A DNA stretch of 17,948 nucleotides from JAICTV01 sp035634055 (lineage in GTDB: Bacteria > Planctomycetota > Phycisphaerae > Tepidisphaerales > Tepidisphaeraceae), in contig DASQDR010000006.1 in the NCBI GenBank assembly GCA_035634055.1, forward strand, positions 1 through 17,948. The letters run 5' to 3'. The notes beneath the pieces were generated by a model. That model was not told the DNA's origin. It worked only from the letters and a program-made list of their open reading frames with translations, and searched no databases. Shown here piece after piece: positions 14,826 through 17,948 of this stretch (its first letter is position 1; every line of letters starts with the position of its first letter). The position numbers and the translations under genes are program-made.

Positions 14826-15314
14826 ATGAGCCTCTCGTTTCCCGCCGATGACCTGCCCTCGTTCCCGGCGCCGGCCCGACGGCGGCGGCGGCGGGGGAGG
14901 CGGTCGCCGGTCGCCGCGACGCTGGTCCCGGTGCTGGTGGGAACCGCCGTCGCCGTGGTCGCGCTGGCGGGGCAGTCGAAGGTTGGGGCGTGGCTGCGCG
15001 GCTTTTTGGTCGCGCCGCGTTCCAAGCCATCGCGCGACGCGCTGGCGAGGCGGGTGGAGGGTGGCATGTCGCTGCCGGCCCTGCGCGACTCGATCCTGGG
15101 GCGGCGCAAGGCATCCATCGTCGCCACCTACGGCCCCCCGCGCACCGCCGTCGCCGCCGGTGGGCCTGTCTCGCTCGGTCAGCCGGGCACCTTCTGGCAG
15201 GCTGACACCTGGTACTACGCCGTCGACCCCCGCACCCAGACCGCCATGGCCATCACCTTCGCCAGCGGCATCGCCCGCGAGGTCGATTTTTTCGACTCGC
15301 CGAGCGGGGCGTAG
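14826..15314 (+). CDS. Small membrane-anchored protein with BamE/SmpA-like C-terminus
   Basis: This is a 162-residue protein. An Arg-rich stretch (residues 18-27) precedes one transmembrane helix (about 29-49), suggesting a cytoplasmic N-terminus and an exported C-terminal domain of about 110 residues. The C-terminal part has the pattern ILGRRKASIVATYGPP...TWYYAV...AMAITFASGIAREVDFF. This resembles the small SmpA/OmlA (BamE) fold, in which a GxPxx turn is followed by a WYY strand and a final hydrophobic strand. The similarity is by eye only, and there is no lipobox, so it is not called BamE. A possible -10 gataaa at 14786-14791 lies 34 nt before the ATG. The function is unknown. Confidence 0.72.
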   Translation: MSLSFPADDLPSFPAPARRRRRRGRRSPVAATLVPVLVGTAVAVVALAGQSKVGAWLRGFLVAPRSKPSRDALARRVEGGMSLPALRDSILGRRKASIVATYGPPRTAVAAGGPVSLGQPGTFWQADTWYYAVDPRTQTAMAITFASGIAREVDFFDSPSGA

Positions 15315-15488
15315 CTCGCGGGCGGTCGTGAAGGTCCCGAGCTTGGTATGCGCGCGCCGACTTCGTGCAGAGGCAAGCGTGCATCTCACCGCTTCCCGTC
15401 GCGTCTGCGCCAGCATCCGCGGCGCGCGGCCGCTCCTTCGGACCCGCACTATCAATCGCTGCGGCGAGCGGGGTAGAGTGCTGCGCCG

Positions 15489-16073
15489 ATGCGTGGCCAC
15501 CTGCTTTCGTTCGTCCTGCGCGTGCTGATCGGCGCGCCGCTGCTGTGGGCGGGCGTGACGAAACTCGCGGCGCCCCGGTCGGCCGCGATGCCCGGTGGCG
15601 CCGCGACCTCCATCTACGAGCGCATCATGCCGGCCAGTTCTTCCGCGCGCATCGCCCTGGCGGGCGCCGAAGCGCTGCTCGGCGCGGTGGTGGTGATGCG
15701 GGCGCTGCCGCGGGCGGCGGTGACGGCGGCGATCCTGGCCTATCTCGTGTTCACCGCACTGGTTGCGGCAGAACTGATGCGGCCGGAACCCATTCCCTGC
15801 GGCTGTTTCGGCCCGGCCGCCAACGCGTCCAGCAGCGGCACAGGCGACAACGTGACCGCTCCGGCACGTGGCCCATCTCCAACTTCCGTGCGCGCGGGCC
15901 TGGTCATTTCGCTGGTGCGAAACGTGTTGCTCATCGGCGTCAGCACGTGGTGGCTGGTGGTCTTTTCGTCACTCGCGGCGCGCGAGCCGCGCGCCGGTCG
16001 CATTGCGGAAACCGCGACGTGCGATGACGAAGCGTCCGCCGATGATCGCGCCCGTGACGCCGCGCGGCAGTGA
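15489..16073 (+). CDS. MauE/DoxX-like integral membrane protein
   Basis: This 194-residue protein has four predicted membrane helices (about residues 7-25, 54-72, 77-96 and 137-160). The N-terminal FVLRVLIGAPLLWAGVTKLAAP matches the opening of MauE/DoxX-type proteins, and PCGCFG at 103-108 (Cys104, Cys106) is the paired-cysteine motif typical of the MauE group. MauE proteins are linked to disulfide or redox maturation of exported proteins, and many homologues lie outside methylamine clusters. Here no mau gene is nearby, so a general thiol-redox or electron-transfer role is inferred. The polar loop 110-135 and the acidic tail (170-194) are variable. A possible -10 box TAGAGT (15474-15479) lies 15 nt before ATG 15489, suggesting a leaderless or nearly leaderless message. 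Confidence 0.8.
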   Translation: MRGHLLSFVLRVLIGAPLLWAGVTKLAAPRSAAMPGGAATSIYERIMPASSSARIALAGAEALLGAVVVMRALPRAAVTAAILAYLVFTALVAAELMRPEPIPCGCFGPAANASSSGTGDNVTAPARGPSPTSVRAGLVISLVRNVLLIGVSTWWLVVFSSLAAREPRAGRIAETATCDDEASADDRARDAARQ

Positions 16074-16174
16074 GGCACGCATCGGTGACGCGCGCGGCGT
16101 CGCGGCCCGTTCGCCCGACGATGTCGCCGCGCGCTCCGGCGCGATTCGTAGTGGCGTAAAACCTCGGCGACTCC

Positions 16175-16202
16175 GATAATCTCCGCCGCACGTAACGTGC
16201 GG
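16175..16202 (+). promoter_or_regulatory. GATAAT -10-like box followed by a 17-bp palindrome
   Basis: GATAAT (16175-16180) matches a -10 box at 5 of 6 positions. Six bases later the perfect palindrome ccgcacgtaacgtgcgg (8-bp arms around one A) covers the expected start site. This is an operator-like layout for a dimeric repressor, or a 5' hairpin of the transcript. No -35 is obvious. Confidence 0.35.
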
Positions 16203-16491
16203 TGCGGCATGAGTTCACGGCAGCGTTGATACGCGCGATTTTATTTGCATGCCCCCAGAGGTTGGTTTAGTATCGCCGCCGCTCGTGGGGGGACTCGCGA
16301 GCCGGCTCACGGGCGGAGTGATGCCGCGACGGCCGACGGCGCGTCGGCACGACGGTCTCGCAAGCGGCCCGCGCGCGGGGGTCGATGCGCGGCGGTCGCA
16401 CGAGGAACCGCAGGGACGCCGCCGCTGCCGCCGCGATGCACGGACGCACGCCGCTGCCGGCCCCCGGGAGGCTCGCCGCGAGCTTCGCCCG

Positions 16492-16600
16492 AAGCGGCCC
16501 GGACGGGTCCCGCCGCTTTAAGGTGCGCAGGTCGCGCGGCGCACCGGATCGAAAAGCGGGGATCGCGATCCGCCGGTTCGCACCGCTGGTCGCGCGGTGC
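16492..16600. other. Cluster of four adjacent hairpins
   Basis: The stems are aagcggc/gccgctt (16492-16498 with 16512-16518), ggtgcgc/gcgcacc (16522-16528 with 16539-16545), cggatcg/cgatccg (16545-16551 with 16566-16572) and gcaccgc/gcggtgc (16580-16586 with 16594-16600). All are perfect 7-bp stems with 7-14-nt loops. Such stems arise easily in GC-rich DNA, so only their density is notable. Confidence 0.4.
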
Positions 16601-16860
16601 GGATGGCGGTGAGGCGCAGCGGCAGGACGTTGTTCGACACCAGGGACCGACATCCGGACTTTCTCTCGCTCTCTCCCGCGCATGCCCCAACCACCCCTCC
16701 ACCTGCGAACCGCTGCCGCGCTGGCCCGCGACGCTCGAGTCGTCGCCGCTTCCAGCTCGGCGCGGGGGCGCGGTCGGTGGGGCGGGTGATGTTCGTTGGC
16801 GGGCCGGCGGCGCGCGGGGCGCGGAACCCCCCTGCGGCGCGCACCGGCCCGGGCGCAGTT

Positions 16861-16872
16861 GTGTGTGTGTGT
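16861..16872. repeat. (GT)6 dinucleotide tract
   Basis: Six GT units lie 51 nt before the GTG start of the right-edge gene, in its probable leader. Confidence 0.8.
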
Positions 16873-16922
16873 AGCCGGTGGCGCTGGCCCGCTGCCGGTG
16901 ATGATTGGTCAGGAGGAACGCC

Positions 16923-17948
16923 GTGTTCTCCAGAAGCAACGGGCAAAAGACTTCCATGAACGACACCTCGTCAGCCGCTGTCACGCCGCACGCCGGGGGC
17001 AGCGCCCCCGCGCCGCGCCGGCGTTCCTCCCGGACCATTGCCGCCTTGAGCCTCGCCGTCGCGGTGGCGACGCCGGTGGCGCTGACGGCCATCGCCAAGC
17101 TGCGCGCCGCCCAGCCGCCGGCGCTGGGCGCCCAGCAGCCGACGCTTGCGCCCGCCGATGCGCTGCGCGAGGGCATCCGCCAGTACCGCGCCGGGCAGTT
17201 CGAGGAGGCGGTCGCCACCCTGCGCGCCGTCGATGACAATGCGCTCGGCGACGCCGACAAGCGCACGCTGTACGACACGCTGGGCCGCGCCGACAAGGCC
17301 GCCGCCGACCGCAAGACCGCCCGCGCCGAATTCGAGCTCGGGCAGGAAGCGCTGCGGAACAACCGCCCGGGCGAGGCGAGCGCGCACTACTACAACGTCA
17401 TCAACAACCGCTCGGTCGACGAGGGGACGCGCCGAAAGGCGCAGGAGCAGTTGGCCGTCGCCGACGCCGCCCGCAAGGGGATGAGCGGCGACGCCCGCAC
17501 GACCTACAACGCCGCGGTCGCCGATTACAAGGCCGGCAACCTCGGGCTGGCGCGGCAGAAGTTCGAGCAGCTCCGGGCGCAGGGTTACCGCCCGGCGATG
17601 TTCCAGAAGGCGCCGGACGATTACCTGCGCGAGATTGCGCGGAAGATGCCGGCGCCCGAGCAGGGCCCGAACCGGACCGAGCTGGCGATGCCGGGGGACC
17701 AGGCGCTGACGCCGCCCGCCGCCGCCCCGGTCGCGCAGGTGCCGCCGGCCCCGGCACCGACGGTTCCCGCCGGCGCGATTCCGCCCGGCCCGGAGCTGAC
17801 CGGCCTCCCGCCGGCGCCCGCCCCGGTCGATCCGGGCGTCGGGGCGATTCCGCCCGCGCCCGCGCCGACCGAACCGAGCGTTGCCGCCATCCCGCCGGCC
17901 CCCGCGCCCATGGATCCGTCGTCGGCGGTGCCGCCGCCCCCCGCGCCG
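16923..17948 (+). CDS. Exported TPR-like, Pro-rich repeat protein (3' end outside window), possibly a secretin N-terminus
   Basis: 342 residues are visible and the frame is open at the right edge. GTG 16923 is chosen because a perfect AGGAGG (16911-16916) lies 6 nt before it; ATG 16956, in frame, lacks such a site. After a polar Arg-containing N-region (PRRRSSR, 31-37), residues of about 38-58 are a hydrophobic signal or anchor. Residues of about 77-245 are helical pairs resembling tetratricopeptide repeats (ADALREGIRQYRAGQFEEAVATL; ARAEFELGQEALRNNRPGEA). From about residue 263 the chain is Pro/Ala-rich, with 14-residue units (IPPAPAPTEPSVAA type) from 295 on. From memory, large planctomycete type II/III secretion secretins often begin with TPR-like segments, so this could be one. 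That would need the missing C-terminus to confirm. Confidence 0.8.
   Translation, partial: MFSRSNGQKTSMNDTSSAAVTPHAGGSAPAPRRRSSRTIAALSLAVAVATPVALTAIAKLRAAQPPALGAQQPTLAPADALREGIRQYRAGQFEEAVATLRAVDDNALGDADKRTLYDTLGRADKAAADRKTARAEFELGQEALRNNRPGEASAHYYNVINNRSVDEGTRRKAQEQLAVADAARKGMSGDARTTYNAAVADYKAGNLGLARQKFEQLRAQGYRPAMFQKAPDDYLREIARKMPAPEQGPNRTELAMPGDQALTPPAAAPVAQVPPAPAPTVPAGAIPPGPELTGLPPAPAPVDPGVGAIPPAPAPTEPSVAAIPPAPAPMDPSSAVPPPPAP
17805..17948 (+). repeat. 14-residue Pro/Ala coding repeats
   Basis: Tandem units LPPAPAPVDPGVGA, IPPAPAPTEPSVAA, IPPAPAPMDPSSA (one residue short) and VPPPPAP (cut by the window edge) form a periodic linker encoded by 42-bp units. The codons differ between units, so the repeat is kept at the protein level rather than being a recent DNA duplication. 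Confidence 0.75.

Larger units (their letters stand above)
16074..16922. other. 849-bp gene-free region with palindrome and hairpin cluster
   Basis: No frame in this stretch has a recognisable protein, a plausible ribosome-binding site or normal composition; open frames here are Arg/Ala-rich artefacts of high GC. It holds a perfect 17-bp palindrome (16186-16202) behind a GATAAT. It also has an AT-rich island at 16237-16248 and four consecutive 7-bp-stem hairpins at 16492-16600. A (GT)6 tract lies at 16861-16872. Possible starts for a plus-strand transcript are near 16187 or 16280. It could be a long leader of the right-edge gene, a structured non-coding RNA, or decayed DNA. Confidence 0.5.

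Noticed and set aside
16074..16922. RNase P RNA, tmRNA, SRP RNA or 6S RNA in the gene-free region
   Set aside because: I looked on both strands for the conserved RNase P blocks, a tmRNA tRNA-like end and tag frame, and the SRP tetraloop region, and found none.
16307..17362. 351-residue minus-strand frame over the gene-free region and the right-edge gene
   Set aside because: Ser/Arg/Ala-rich, no motif and no ribosome-binding site, and it overlaps a better-supported plus-strand gene.
1..17948. CRISPR array, prophage, defence island or toxin-antitoxin pair
   Set aside because: No regularly spaced repeats, cas genes, phage structural genes, restriction genes or small paired toxin-antitoxin genes are visible.

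Overview
This is high-GC bacterial chromosomal DNA. The gene set suggests a Planctomycetota genome, probably of the Phycisphaerae/Tepidisphaerales kind. That placement is an inference from family content: a class III fructose-1,6-bisphosphatase, a membrane protein with a CxxCxYxLRGL zinc ribbon, Pro/Ala-rich exported repeat proteins, and small single-gene transcription units on both strands. No marker gene fixes the taxon. No CRISPR array, transposase, phage gene or integrase is visible.

Layout, left to right. 3-419 (+): C-terminal end of an unrecognised protein. 645-1817 (+): citrate synthase with a good sigma70-type promoter and a strong hairpin terminator. 1882-2844 (-): zinc-ribbon membrane protein. 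3061-4248 (-): fusion of a HAD phosphatase with a cytidine/guanine/TadA-type deaminase. 4375-5430 (-): epoxide-hydrolase-like alpha/beta hydrolase. 5465-6724 (+): HD-GYP protein divergent from it. 6884-8845 (+): class III fructose-1,6-bisphosphatase. 8842-9972 (-): YbdK-type carboxylate-amine ligase whose stop overlaps the fbp stop. 10104-10175 (-): tRNA-Gly(TCC). 10227-12278 (-): UvrD/Rep-type helicase. 12445-13794 (+): exported Ala/Pro-rich protein. 13962-14684 (+): SAM methyltransferase. 14826-15314 (+): small membrane-anchored protein. 15489-16073 (+): MauE/DoxX-like membrane protein. 16074-16922: the only long gene-free stretch. 16923 to the right edge (+): start of an exported repeat protein, possibly the N-terminus of a secretin-like protein.

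The genes do not form one pathway. Central carbon metabolism (citrate synthase, FBPase), c-di-GMP signalling (HD-GYP), DNA repair (helicase) and envelope proteins sit side by side as mostly separate transcription units, with several divergent and convergent pairs.

The unusual content is of four kinds: the two-enzyme phosphatase-deaminase fusion; three inverted-repeat elements of similar architecture but different sequence in three intergenic gaps (2909-3042, 4304-4450, 6735-6863), one of which supplies the C-terminal tail of the epoxide hydrolase; an 849-bp gene-free region with a run of hairpins that could be a structured RNA or long leader; and several near-leaderless promoter arrangements.
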